A stretch of 64,000 nucleotides of DNA from Chlorops oryzae (taxonomy: Eukaryota > Arthropoda > Insecta > Diptera > Chloropidae). Shown in pieces: positions 44,424-55,890 of the stretch (position 1 is its first letter; every line of letters starts with the position of its first letter). The notes under the pieces were generated by a model. The model made no database searches, was not told the origin of the DNA, and saw only the letters and a list, made by a program, of their open reading frames with translations. Location: NCBI GenBank assembly GCA_020466095.1, contig CM035808.1, forward strand, positions 77,625,863 through 77,689,862, in the 5' to 3' direction. Both the position numbers and the translations under genes were made by a program.

Positions 44424-45078
44424 GTCGTCCATTATGGATAAATTTTGACCATGACCACATTTCGCGAAATTCGCGAAAATTGATTTTCACTATTTTGAAT
44501 TGAGTATTTCGCAGCTAAACAAAATGTCCTCTAAGGGTTAAAATTTGACCAAGACCACCATCCGCGAAATTCGCGAAAATTTGATTTTCACTATTTTGAA
44601 GTGAGTATTTCGCAGCTAAACTAAATTTCCTCTAAGGGTTAAAATTTGATCAAGACCACAATCCGCGAAATTCGCGAAAATTTGATTTTCACTATTTTGA
44701 ATTGAGTATTTCGCGGTTAAACAAAATGTCCTCTAAGGGTTAAAATTTGATCAAGACCACCATCCGCGAAATTCGCGAAAACCTGATTTTCACTATTTTG
44801 AATTGAGTATTTCACAGCTAAACAAAATGTCCTCTAAGGGTTAAAATTTGATCAAGACCACCATCCGCGAAATTCGCGAAAATTTGATTTTCACTATTTT
44901 GAAGTGAGTATTTCGCAGGTAAACTAAATTTCCTCTAAGGGTTAAAATGTGATCAAGACCACCATCCGCGAAATTCGCGAAAATTTGATTTTCACTATTT
45001 TGAATTGAGTATTTCGCAGCTAGACATATTGTCCTCTAACGGTTAAAATTTGACCATGACCACCATTCGCGAAATTTT
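44424..45078 (+). repeat. 101-bp minisatellite, about 6.5 units
   Basis: The marker TCCTCTAAGGGTT recurs at 44527, 44628, 44729, 44830, 44931 and 45032, exactly 101 bp apart each time. Units contain ATCCGCGAAATTCGCGAAAA (a palindromic core) and CACTATTTTGAATTGAGTAT. A diverged pair of units lies at 43033-43240. Confidence 0.92.
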
Positions 45079-45693
45079 TTTGCTTAATAATAATCTCGAG
45101 TTTTAGAACCTAAATCGAAGTACAGATAAGGTATAAATAGATATCCAAGCTAGAAAAACGAAAACGGCAGGAATTTTCGTTAAGGTAATGTTTTAACATA
45201 TTTTAGGCTGAGGAAAAGGTATGTGTGCAATCGGCTTTGCCGATGTAAACTTCTTTACTTGTTTTTACTAGATTTCCTTTTCAATAAAATTAAGATGATT
45301 TGTAAGCTAAAATTAAGATGACTTTCTACTAAATATTTCTTCACTCTTTTCCCCTGTCACTCTCCTTGGTCGACATGCAATTTAAGATGGAAATCCTCTT
45401 AAATTTAGGGGACATTTTTCGCTCTGTGCGTTTTTCTGCAATTTTGCGAATTGTCCTCATTTTTTATAAAAATTTTCATTGATACTCCTTTTTTTCCGCT
45501 TTTTTCCTAAATTGCCCTCGTTTTTTACGAGAATACTCTTTGAAAAGTCCTCGTTGTTTCAGCATTTTCTCCAAATCTCCTGGAGGACAAAGATTAATTT
45601 TTTCTTAAAAAACGCAGAATTTTTCGAGGACATTTGGCTTAGGTTGGGGAATTTGCCCCTACCTGCCCCCCTGGCTACGCCCATGTTCGGAGA

Positions 45694-46142
45694 GTGAGTA
45701 TATATTCGAGTTAAAAATGGCCAATGTGTAAACACTCATCTTATCTTTGCAAAATCTCGTGTAGCACCCGTGAAATACGTTTTTCTTCCGCGATTAGAGC
45801 TTTGTGGTGCCACACTATTAGCTGAAATGATCGAAGCATTAATAGACGAGTTAAAACTTAATAAAAGTTCGCTATTTTGTTGGACGGATTCAGCAATTGT
45901 TCTCGCATAGCTTTAAAAGCCACCGAGTGCATGGAAAGCATTTGTGGCAAATACGGTCTCAAAAATTGTAGGGAATTAATCGCGACAATTGGTTTCACGT
46001 TGATTCGCATCGCAATCCAGCGGATATGATTCGCAGAGGTATTAAGAGTAAAGACCTCTTTGGTAATCAATTATGGTAGACAGGTTTAAGAAGAAAAAGC
46101 CATTAAAGTTAATTATGCATTTTTCAACAATTTTGAAGACCT
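45694..46142 (+). pseudogene. pol: Pao-type RNase H fragment (P5, 3' part)
   Basis: Continues P5 after the hAT-like element; matches 29622-30074 (LPRLELCGA, FCWTDSAIVL) with stops in the same places. Confidence 0.78.
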
Positions 46143-46630
46143 GGGCCCCTATTATGGTTTGCGTTGCGTTCGCAATTGCGTTGCGTTACCAAGTTGCGTT
46201 GCGTAAATATGTGGTGAAAGATTTTTAAACGAAGAATTAATATATTTTTCTTTTAGCTTCGTTAAAAATTTTAGGGTTTCCAAAGAGGCGTTCACATATG
46301 TATAAAGCGAAATTCAAAGCGAGCTTGGAAATTCTATTCGTTCATTTGCGATTACAGCCGAAATGAAGCTACCAACGACGCCGAAATTTTTGGGACAAGG
46401 TGGCTACCAACATCAAATTGGTCAAGACTTCAATTCAGGATTAGCTCAACCTACCGTCTCTATGTGCCTGAAAGAAGTTTGTGCAGCTATAGAAAAGAGG
46501 CTATGTGCGAAACATATTATTTTTACAATGACGGACATGGAGAAGAAACGAATAAAACAGGATTTTTACGAGAAATGCGGCATACCGGGCGTCATCGGTG
46601 CCTTTGATGGCTCTCATATACAGATGATAC
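46143..46630 (+). mobile_element. Harbinger-B, internally deleted, copy 3
   Basis: Same 5' end and same junction to Pao (from 46635), but about 310 bp are missing: GCGTAAAT at the end of the GCGTTGCG region joins ATGTGGTGAAAG of intron 1, at a GTAAAT repeat found on both sides in the longer copies. Promoter and exon 1 are lost. Confidence 0.82.
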
Positions 46631-46634
46631 AGAT

Positions 46635-47775
46635 GAAGATTCAGGACTAGTTCTCCCATTTTTGACGGAAAAATTTCCCACATATTTTCTGGATATTAAA
46701 AAGATCCAATTTTCCGCTGATCTCAAACTGGCTGACAATAAATTTTATAAAAGTGACGAAATTGACATACTTATTAGTGCTGATATTTACCCTCTCATTT
46801 TACTAAATGGTATTAGGAAAAATGCGTGTGGATTGCTCAAGGCACAAAATGCTGTTTTTGGATGGATATTCTTTGGGCCGGTATCACACAAGACATTGAA
46901 TTATATCCGAGTGTTTTGGTCGTCAATCAATGAAATTTCACTTAACGACCAAATGACTTGATTTTGGGATATTAAGGATCTTCCAAAAAAGCCGTTTCTC
47001 ACAGAAGAAGAAAGACTGTGTGAAAATCTATTTGTAAATAACACTTCCCGGGATTCTGATGGTAGATATGTTGTTCATCTTCTATTTAAATCTCTCAATA
47101 AAAGCATCGGTTAGTCAAGAAAAATCGCCAAGAGATAGTTTCGGCGCACTAAGCTTCGCTTATTAAAATCTTTTGATGTAAAGGCCCAATATGATAAAGT
47201 CGTCATGGAGTATCTGGAGTTAGAACATATGGAAAAAGTCTCGACGCCTGACCAATTTCCACATTTTTATTTGCCTCATCACGCTGTTTTTAAGCCAGAA
47301 AGCACGACAACAAAAACTCGTGTAGTTTTCAATGCTTCATGTATAACGACAAATGGTGAAAGTCTCAACGACATTCTCTTTGTAGGTCCCTCCCTTTAAC
47401 AGGATCTCACTATTTTAATTGTAAAGTGGCAATTATTTCGATTCGTATTCAATGGCGATTAAGAGAAAATGTATCGTCAAATTCGAGTGCATGACTCCCA
47501 CACTCTCTTTCAGCGACTGATCTTTCGTCAATCCCTCTCCGATCCGCTGGAGGAATATGAACTAAAAACAATTACTTTTGTAGAAAATTCACTTCCCTTA
47601 GCATCAAACAGTTTGAAACATTTGATGTATGTCGACGATGCTCTAGCAGGTGCACATACCCTCAATGATACTATTGAAACCTTAAAGCAGTTAATTCAGG
47701 CCACCAATTCTGCTGGATTTACTATGAGGAAATGGACTTCGAACTGCAAGGAAGTTTTAAATGTATTCCCAGTTA
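46635..47775 (+). pseudogene. pol: Pao-type protease-RT fragment (P6)
   Basis: Third copy of 30881-32021, with the shared 57-bp deletion near 47581 and private changes such as Lys for Met in GLLKAQNAV. Confidence 0.8.
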
Positions 47776-47917
47776 TAGCATGTCCTCACTATAGGCCCAA
47801 ATTACGTAATTTGAGCGTTTTCGTAATTTCAGTCAGAAACCCGTCCACACAGTCACCATTTCGGTTATAGTAATTTCGTTTAACAGCTGTTTGTTTACTT
47901 TATTTTGAATACGCGAA

Positions 47918-49420
47918 ATGGAAGCACGTACGACAATGTTGTTTAAATTTAATGCAATAAAAACAAAAACTTCGGGCGTTGTGATGCAGGTATTGGCAAA
48001 TATACAAGAGAAAAGGAAGCTGCGCCGAAAGTATTTGAAATGTATGCGAGCTATGGCACTTAATATCGAAAAATATCTTACGTTGGTACAGGAGGCAGCC
48101 ACTTTGTCATCAAGCCGAAGATTAATATGGCAAAAGGTAAGTAAAAGATTGAAGAGTGTTTTCGTAAAATATTAAACACACCAATTTTATTTAAGCCACG
48201 CACTAAGCTTTTTTGGGAAATTGATTGCCAAAAGAACGATGACGAGTTTTTTCGCAATAACTTCCGAATGGATCGGACATCATTTAAAGTTCTCTGTGAC
48301 CTCTTGAGGAATTTGGAGAAACAAGATACTTTTTTCCGTCAGTCTATTCCATTGCGTAAAAGAGTGGCTGTTGCTTTGTATGCATTGGGCTCATCTGCAG
48401 AATACCGCACCATTTCCAACATGTTTGGGATTGGCAAATCAACAGTTGGAAGCATATTGATTGAATTCTGCGAGGAAGCGTGGAAAATTTTGAGGCCAAT
48501 GTATATGAACAGTTTTCCCCTCACAGCAGAGAAAATTAAAGAAAATGTTGAAGGATTTAAGGAAATTGGCCTTCCACAGTGCTTTGGTGCTATTGGTAAG
48601 TTACATTAACATTGCATTAGCTAACCCCGCCATTACACATGCACACACAATATTTTTGCAGATGGGTGTCACGTTGAAATACATCCGAGAGCAGAAGATG
48701 CAGTCGACTATTACAATTATAAGGGATGGTACTCTACTGTTTTATTGGCTTTAGTTGATCATAGGTAAATGCTTTTTCCTAGATATAACTCATGTATTTA
48801 TACTTTATTTTTTAGATATAGATTCATATACGTAAGCATCAATAGTCCCGGTCGGTGTAATGACTCTCAAATATATGAGACATTTTTATTAAAAGGGGAA
48901 CTTGCCCAATGTAAACTGCTGACAGATAGCACTGTTCTCTTCAATGTTATAGTGCCTGTTTATATAATAGGCGATTCGGCGTTCAAATTATCTCCAAACT
49001 TAATGAAGCGTTATCCCTATGGTGCTGACCAAAGTCCTAGAGAGAAACTATTTAACTATAAGCTCTCTAAATGCAGAAGAGTGGTGGAAAACGCGTTTGG
49101 ACAGTTAAAGGCACGATTTCGACGCATTGGAAAAGGAATCGACAACGGCATTGAAAACGTTAATAACATTTTAAAAGCAAGTTGCGTTTTGCACAACTTT
49201 TTAAACGAAAGAAATGATTGCATAAATAAAATGTGGATGCAGGTGCAAGATAGCATTGAGCGCACACGAGATAACCCTGATAAAGTTTCCATGCTGTATG
49301 ACCTGGATGTTGAAGCACACGATATCAGACGAGCTATCACCACATATATGAGTAAGTCTTTTGTTTTTAAATTCATTTATTACTCCAGTTGTAGAAGTCT
49401 TCAGTTTTAAAAATCTTTAG
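47918..49420 (+). CDS. Harbinger-A transposase, copy 3
   Basis: Exons 47918-48136, 48196-48595, 48662-48764, 48816-49351, 49389-49420; 429 residues in frame with the complete DDE set. Differs from copy 2 at a few residues (SFKVLCDLL against SFEVLFDLL). Confidence 0.87.
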
Positions 49421-49531
49421 TACTTGATATTAAATTAATTATATTCTAATTTAATAAAATTAAAGCTTTTTCACAAATATAACGTATAAAAAAACAGAGA
49501 ATCAGCGTAGATTGCCTTATCAAACTATCTA

Positions 49532-50466
49532 CTATTTTTTCAAGTACTGAATAAACGCATTGTTCATTTCAACAGTGCTTTCTACGAGTTCCTCCAATAA
49601 GTTGCAGCTCCGCTTGTCGCATTCTGCCATTTCTTTTGCAACATTGTTCATTTCCTCATGCTGTTTCTCAATTCGTTTTTCAAAACTGTCCATTTTTTTG
49701 AGAATCTGACTATGAAAATTTTGCTTTCCTTTTTTAGATGAAGATGTTGAAGGCTCTGAACTGGACTGCGACGGTGTTAGAGAAACTGGCGACGATTGGG
49801 GTGAAGATACCAATATTGGCGATGGCTGTGGCGTTGGCACAAACAATGGTGATGGCGATGGCTCTGGCATTGGCGACAGCAATTCTGTCATATCATAATT
49901 ATCAACTACATATGTAAAAAAATAATAAATAATAATACTTTAAAATTTTAAAATAAATTTGAAATGGATCAGTACTCACACAACAAGCTGTCTTCAACTA
50001 ATGTCTCAACATTGTTTATTTTGAAGCTTCCTAATATTTCGTGTACTCTTTGAAAGTATTGCCAATCAAAAGGCGTGCCACCCGATGCTCCCACTTTGCC
50101 TTTCTCGGTCCTGAAATTACAGAAAATGTACACGAATAACTTTTTCCCGGAATTGAATGATATGGGTTAATATTACCTATATTTCGCTGTCCAATTGTGG
50201 AGCTTCACCTTCACCTCGTCAGCGGATACACAAACGTCGTTTTTTGCCAGAATGGTTGCCATTTCTTTATAAGTGTGTCCATTCTTCCTGGGACCCCGCA
50301 GTTCCTTAATGCGCTCTGCCCACAACTCCAGCAGTATCGCTTCTGCTCGTTGTCCCCACATATTCCTTTTTTTGTACTTCCGCTTTTCCATTATTTCTAA
50401 ATAACATTTATTATTTTCATTTTTAAATAAAAGCGTCCATTGTTTACCTTTTCCGAAATTTGGCAT
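49532..50466 (-). CDS. Harbinger-A Myb/SANT-like protein, copy 3
   Basis: Three exons (about 50177-50466, 49980-50110, 49532-49905), open throughout, with SSKKGKQ where copy 2 has SSKKRKQ and Gln for Glu near the end (FIQYLKK). Confidence 0.82.
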
Positions 50467-50746
50467 TTACTAAATTTCATTTGTGTTGCAGGGATGCAAA
50501 GAATCGAAGCAAAATGAAGTAAAACGCAGGGTCGTATTCAGATTTATTGTAATTTGGTGCGTAATATCTCCGAAATGACGATATCTGCGTCATTTCATTG
50601 GCATATTTTAGTATGGCGAAATTGCCGCATTTCATCGTTATTTCAGTCGAAATTACGAAAATGATAATTTGAGCTATAGTGAGGACATGCTATTAAATAT
50701 ATTTTAAGATTATCTAAAGAAGATTATCTCAAGATTGAAGGTTTTA

Positions 50747-51991
50747 ACAGGTTGGCTGATAAGTCCCCGGTCTGACACATAGATGGCGTCGCTAGTATTA
50801 AATGCATATTATTTTTATATAGTGGCAACCTTCAAATGATTCGTGTCAAAATTTGACGTCTGTAAGTCAATTAGTGTGTGAGATAGAGCGTCTTTTGTGA
50901 AGAAACTTTTGTTATTGTGAAAAAAATGGAAAAAAAGGAATTTCGTGTTTGATAAAATACTGTTTTCTGAAGGGAAAAAATACAGTGGAAACAAAAACTT
51001 GGCTTGATAATGAGTTTCCGGACTCTGCCCCAGGAAAATCAACAATTATTGATTGGTATGCAAAAATCAAGCGTGGTGAAATGAGCACGGAGGACGGTGA
51101 ACGCAGTGGACGCCCGAAAGAGGTGGTTACCGACGAAAACATCAAAAAAATTCACAAAATGATTTTGAATGACCGTAAAATGAAGTTGATCGAGATAGCA
51201 GAGGCCTTAAAGATATCAAAGGAACGTGTTGGTCATATCATTCATCAATATTTGGATATGAAAAAGCTCTGTGCAAAATGGGTGCCGCGCGAGCTCACAT
51301 TTGACCAAAAACAACAACGTGTTGATGATTCTGAGCGGTGTTTGCCGCTGTTAACTCGCAATACACCCGAGTTTTTGCGTCGATATGTGACAATGGATGA
51401 AATATGGCTCTATCACTACACTCCTGAGTCCAATCGACAGTCCGCTGAGTGGACGGCGATCGGTGAACCGTCTCCGAAGCATGGAAAGACTCAAAAGTCC
51501 GCTGGCAAAGTAATGGCCTCTGTTTTTTGGGATGGGCATGGAATAATTTTTACCGATTATCTAGAGAAGGGAAAAACCATCAACAGTGACTATTATATGT
51601 CGTTGTTGGAGCGTTTGAAGGTCGCGGCAAAACGGCCCCATATGAAGAAGAAAAAAGTGTTGTTCCACCAAGACAACGCACCGTGCCACAAGTCATTGAG
51701 AACGATGGCAAAAATTCATGAATTAGGCTTCGAATTGCTTCCCCACCCACCGTATTCTCCAGATCTGGCCCCCAGGGAAAAAATTTGGCTGCAATGAAGA
51801 GGTGATCGCCGAAACTGAGGCCTATTTTGAGGCAAAACTGAAGGAGTACTACTAAAATGGTATAAAAAAATTGGAAGGTCGTTATAATCATTGTATCGCT
51901 CTTGAAGGGAACTATGTTGAATAATAAAAACGAATTTTGACAAAAAAATGTGTTTTTCTTTGTTAGACCGGGGACTTATCAGCCAACCTGT
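50747..51991 (+). mobile_element. Himar1-like mariner, both ends present, copy 3
   Basis: 1245 bp between TA duplications (50745-50746, 51992-51993), ends ACAGGTTGGCTGATAAGTCC and GGACTTATCAGCCAACCTGT. The Pao sequence on either side is continuous with uninterrupted copies (GGTTTTA-GTTCC, compare 24952-24963). Ends and coding sequence are, as far as I remember them, very close to Himar1 of the horn fly. Confidence 0.92.
50926..51860 (+). pseudogene. Mariner transposase, copy 3
   Basis: ATG at 50926-50928, TGA at codon 9 (50950-50952), then open to 51797. Catalytic Asp in VTMDEIWLYHY and FHQDNAPCHKS present; the segment with the third Asp is deleted after YSPDLAP, as in copy 2. Two codons (Glu-Ile) are also missing after LLERLKV. 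The frame resumes out of phase as GCNEEVIAETEAYF. Terminal repeats are complete, so it could be moved only by an enzyme supplied from elsewhere. Confidence 0.9.
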
Positions 51992-51993
51992 TA

Positions 51994-52812
51994 GTTCCAC
52001 CAAGACGTTAGGTATTCATTGGAATGCAAACCCTGATAGTTTTATCTTTAAAATTTCTAAGTTCTCGGAAAAACTTTTATACACAAAGAGAGAAGTTCTT
52101 TCCATGATTGCGAAATTGTTTGATCCCGCTAGATGGCTCTCCCCGATCGTTATAGTCGAAAAAGTTTTTATGCAAAGTCTATGGCTGCAACAAATAGAAT
52201 TAGATGAAGAAATTCCCGCAGACCAACTTAAAGTGTGGAAAGCATTCATGGAAAGCCATAAATGTATCGAAAGGATTCAAATTCCAAAATGGGTCGACTA
52301 TGTTCCTTCCTCAATGGTGCAATATCATGCGTTTTGCGAGGCATCCGAGAAGGCGTTCGGAGCGGGTGTATATATTCGAGTTAAAAATGTCTAATGTGTA
52401 AACACTCATCTTATCTTCGCAAAATCCCGTGTAGCACCCGTTAAATACGTTTCCCTCCCGCGATTAGAGCTTTGTGGTGCCACACTATTAGCTGAAATGA
52501 TCGAAGCATTCATAGACGAGCTGAAACTAAATAAAAGTTCGCTATTTTGTTGGACGGATTCAACAATTGTTCTCGCATAGCTTTAAAAGCCACCGAGTGC
52601 ATGGAAAGCATTTGTGGCAAATAGGGTCTCAAAAATTGAAGGGAATTAATCGCGACAATCGGTTTCACGTTGATTCGCATCGCAATCCAGCGGATATGAT
52701 TCGCAGAGGTATTAAGAGTAAAGATCTCTTTGGTAATCAATTATGGTAGACAGGTTTTAGAAGAAAAAGCCACTAAAGTTAATTATGCATTTTACAACAA
52801 TTTTGAAGAACT
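51994..52812 (+). pseudogene. pol: Pao-type RT-connection and RNase H fragment (P7)
   Basis: Less damaged than the other copies: SSTKTLGIHWNANPDSFIF, TKREVLSMIAKLFDPARWLSPIVIVEK, VQYHAFCEASEKAFGAGVYIRVK, then a stop near 52392 and RNase H pieces on to 52745. The expected FCDAS is FCEAS. Confidence 0.8.
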
Positions 52813-53695
52813 GGGCCCCTATTATGGTTTGCGTTGCGTTCGCAATTGCGTTGCGTTACCAAGTTGCGTTGCGTAAATAATTCGGTTTTATATAACTCTT
52901 TCGAACAGAACCAATGTTGCATACTATATTTTACGGAGGGAAAAGTATTTTCAGTGGGTAATACTTACCTTTACTTTCAAACAATTGTCAAAGAATTGCA
53001 TTTTGATCGAATCGCGAAAGTGTTAAGTTGTGTGTTCAGTTTTGAAGTCTAAAAATTCATAAAAATGAAGAGTGCAAATATGGACTCCGTGGCATCATGG
53101 TTGGATGGAGGTTCGGGAAGGAGCAAATGTAACGAAAGGCGAAATCGGCGAAATAATTTGAATATTATGAGCCTTTGTGAAGAAAGGTAAATATGTGGTG
53201 AAAGATTTTTAAACGAAGAATTAACATATTTTTCTTTTAGCTTCGTTAAAAACTTTAGGGTTTCCAAAGAGGCGTTCCCAAATGTGTAAAGCGAAATTCA
53301 AAGCGAGCTTGGAAATTCTATTCGTTCATTTGCGATTACAGCCGAAATGAAGCTACCAACGACTTCGAAATTTTTGGGACAAGGTGGCTACCAACATCAA
53401 ATTGGGCAAGACTTCAATTCAGGATTAGCTCAACCTACCGTCTCTATGTGCCTGAAAGAAGTTTGTGCAGCTATAGAAAAAAGGCTATGTGCGAAATATT
53501 ATATATTGTTTTTACAATGACGGACATGGAGAAGAAACGAATAAAACATGATTTTTACGAGAAATGCAGCATACTGGGCGTCATCGGTGCCATTGATGGC
53601 TCTTATATACAGATGATACGTCCTTCCAATAATGAGCACTTTTATTTCAATAGAAAATTTGAACAGAGCATGAATGCAATGGTAGTAGTTGTTTT
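52813..53695 (+). mobile_element. Harbinger-B, longest copy, copy 4
   Basis: Runs past the truncation point of copies 1-3: VIGAIDGSYIQMIRPSNNEH, then FYFNRKFEQSMNAMVV, the normal continuation of a DDE_Tnp_4 domain, before homology is lost near 53695. More diverged from copies 1-3 than those are from each other (for example MDSVASWLDGGSGRSKC). The stop after the segment equivalent to FTYV is shared. No right end seen. Confidence 0.8.
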
Positions 53696-53835
53696 TTTTA
53701 TTTTTCATTTTCCTATTATATATAAGATAATACCAGCCGCGCCAGCTCGTTGTAACCCGCATTCGTTGCTTCTCCAGGGACAGCTTGATATAAGGTAAAA
53801 ATATTCCCCTATCTTATTTAGGGAATAGGTGTTAT
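53696..53835. other. Unassigned spacer
   Basis: T-rich, then a short imperfect palindrome TTCCCCTATC/TTAGGGAATAG. Lies between the Harbinger-B remnant and the minisatellite. Confidence 0.4.
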
Positions 53836-53965
53836 CCATCTACTCATCTACCCATCTTCTCATCTACCCATCTACCCATCGCCCCATCTACCCATCTACC
53901 CATCTACCATCTGCCCATCTACCATCTACCCATCTACCCATTTACCCAACTACCCATCTACCCAT
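53836..53965. repeat. 8-bp minisatellite (CCCATCTA)n
   Basis: About 16 imperfect units of CCCATCTA, ending exactly at the CTAG terminus of the Helitron. The minus-strand junction reads GCTAGATGGGTAGATGGGTA, so the repeat may have grown from bases at the Helitron end. Confidence 0.88.
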
Positions 53966-55890
53966 CTAGCTGATACCCGTGGCTTCGCACGCGTCGGTTT
54001 CGTTTGATATCAAGTTCCTTCCATGTTTGTGAAAATGGTAAATAATCTACGAACTCTTTTCATCTAGAATCTAAATAAAAGGATCAAAAATTTACAAAAA
54101 GATAAAATCCTGTTTTTAAGACATAAACTACACGTCTTAACCATTTATTGATTCTGTTTTGCGTTCTCTATTTTTGGCGTAAATCACCAGCCAATACTAT
54201 TAAAGCACCACCAAATATTTATCCATTACTAAAGGGTACCAAAAAATTAGATTAATAAATACGAATTCTATAATATAATACTTACTTTTTCCATTTCTGC
54301 GTTCATTTTTTCTGAATTGATTCGAATAGTTTCCTACGTATATATCTTGCATGAAAATTATAAATTAGTATGTATACTATTGCAGAGCCCTTTCGTAAAC
54401 AACATTTTTTGTTTTGCCGTGAGTTGTAGTGTAAATAAACAGAGCTGATGGTTTTCCTACACGCGAGCATGATACGTACAATTGACCATCCGAAAATCAA
54501 GGATATTCTAAGTAAATTCCGCACAATTGTAATGATTGCCCCTGCGCCTTATTTATGGTCATGGCAAACGCAAGTCGAATTGGAAATTGCAATCTTTTAA
54601 AGTCAAAATTCATGGCCTTTTTGACAGCTTATCTTGTACCGTTGCACAATCGAGGCTGATTAATATTTCGAAGCAAAATAGTGGTTACTCCAATTTTGAT
54701 TTGCAAACGATGAGGTGATAGCGCTGACAAATCCAAAGAATTCAAAAATTGGGTTGGATAAGTCACCTTGGTTCATTACTGTATCCATTGATAGATATGT
54801 TATAACTTGACCAGGCATGTCACTTAGAGTATCTGCATTCAATTGAGAAACGTCTTTTTTTTTTGCAGCTAGTATCGCTCTTTCAGCTAACCAATTATGG
54901 CTTCGATAATTTTGCGCAATGTCTGGAAAAACACTTGAAATCAATTCTCCTTTCTTTTGTACGTAATTACAAAAATTTTTTGGTAAATTGATTAAGCCAG
55001 TCACCGCATCAATAAGAATTTGTCCGTTTCCAATAGCTAATAAGTGCCTTGACAAATCGTCAGCCGATGGTTCATTTTGCATTTGAACACGCACATTTGT
55101 ACTTAAAGTCAGTGTCTGTACATGGCGCCAAAAACGGGATGATTTTAAACATGCATTTAATTTATCAGCTGCAGTTGAACGGGGAATCACAGGCAATGTT
55201 TGGCGGAAATCACCAGCCAATAATATTAAAGCACCACCAAATATTTCTCCATTACTACGTATATCTTTCAAAGTTCTGTTCAGCGCTTCTACTGATTTAT
55301 GACGAAGCATCGTAAATTCATCCCATACTATTAATTTGCATTGTAACATTCATTGTTCTGAATATTTAATGGTGGTCGAAGTGCGGAGTGGGCTGTTCGA
55401 CCACCATCCAATAATGTAGTGGCTATTCCAGACGATGCCAGTCCTAATGCTGTATATCTGTCTGATCTTATACTCACTAAAAGCAAAGAAATCAAAAACG
55501 TTTTTCCGGTACCTCCTGGTGCATCCAAAAAAAACATACCTCCGTTTCCGTTTTGAACAGCTTGCGTAATGGTATCATATGCAATTTTTTGTTTTCGATT
55601 CATTTTTGGGCGATTTATATTTATAAATGTGTTCAGTTCATTTAAATCGTATTGTTGTTCACGTTGCATTTCTTGATTAAATGCATTATGCATTGATCGA
55701 TCAGAAGCAGGTCAAGCTAATTGTGGCATTGATTTATTAGCGATCGCTAAATACATATCTTCAATGATAACTAATGCCTCATCATACATTTCGAATGTAA
55801 AAATTATTTTATGATTATTAGCGATACGGCGCATTCTATGCAAAATATCCTCAGTCATTTAGTCACGATAGCTTTGCCATAATTCGAACG
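53966..55890 (-). mobile_element. Helitron 3' portion
   Basis: Minus strand. The 3' end reads GCGAAGCCACGGGTATCAGC followed by CTAG (53966-53969), a GC-rich near-terminal region and CTAG end typical of insect Helitrons. Upstream is a decayed PIF1-like helicase. Its 5' part with the Rep domain is absent; the border at about 55890 is a fusion with the RT of a 412-like element. The segment at about 54173-54231 duplicates 55203-55259 of the helicase. Confidence 0.82.
54303..55890 (-). pseudogene. Helitron PIF1-like helicase
   Basis: Broken into pieces. From the 5' side: MTEDILHRMRRIANNHKI near 55855 (after a TAA at 55859), MNRKQKIAYDTITQAVQNGN with Walker A FLDAPGGTGKTFL (about 55520), then after a shift KLIVWDEFTMLRHKS (Walker B, 55330), LAGDFRQTLPVIPRS, up to 54660; a gap; then PNLYF-free C-terminal helicase remnants around 54400-54600 (ASN of the SRVGKPSALFIY type with stops). 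The missing piece and several shifts make it non-functional. In life such a helicase unwinds DNA during rolling-circle transposition. Confidence 0.82.

Larger units (their letters stand above)
42445..45685. mobile_element. Non-autonomous hAT-like element with 8-bp target duplication
   Basis: 3241 bp with 16-bp inverted repeats CATGGGCGTAGCCAGG and CCTGGCTACGCCCATG, flanked by TTCGGAGA at 42437-42444 and 45686-45693. The empty site is seen at about 29614. GGGCGTAGCCAGG ends and 8-bp duplications are typical of hAT. No transposase. The interior is repetitive: a (GTCT)n run, a 101-bp minisatellite, and two large segments present twice (about 42895-43010 with 44225-44400; about 43288-43380 with 45184-45266). 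Confidence 0.88.
47776..50692. mobile_element. PIF/Harbinger element Harbinger-A, copy 3
   Basis: 2917 bp, TTA at both sides, ends as in copies 1 and 2. Both genes open. Confidence 0.93.

Noticed and set aside
44424..45078. Regularly spaced 101-bp repeats considered as a CRISPR-like array
   Set aside because: Whole units are repeated with no unique spacers, and the genome is eukaryotic; a minisatellite explains it.
22153..53800. Host coding gene inside the array
   Set aside because: Every ORF of substance matched Pao, Harbinger or mariner proteins; the rest are opposite-strand shadows.
53836..53965. Possible telomere-type repeat
   Set aside because: CCCATCTA is 8 bp and tied to a Helitron end; flies generally lack simple telomerase repeats.
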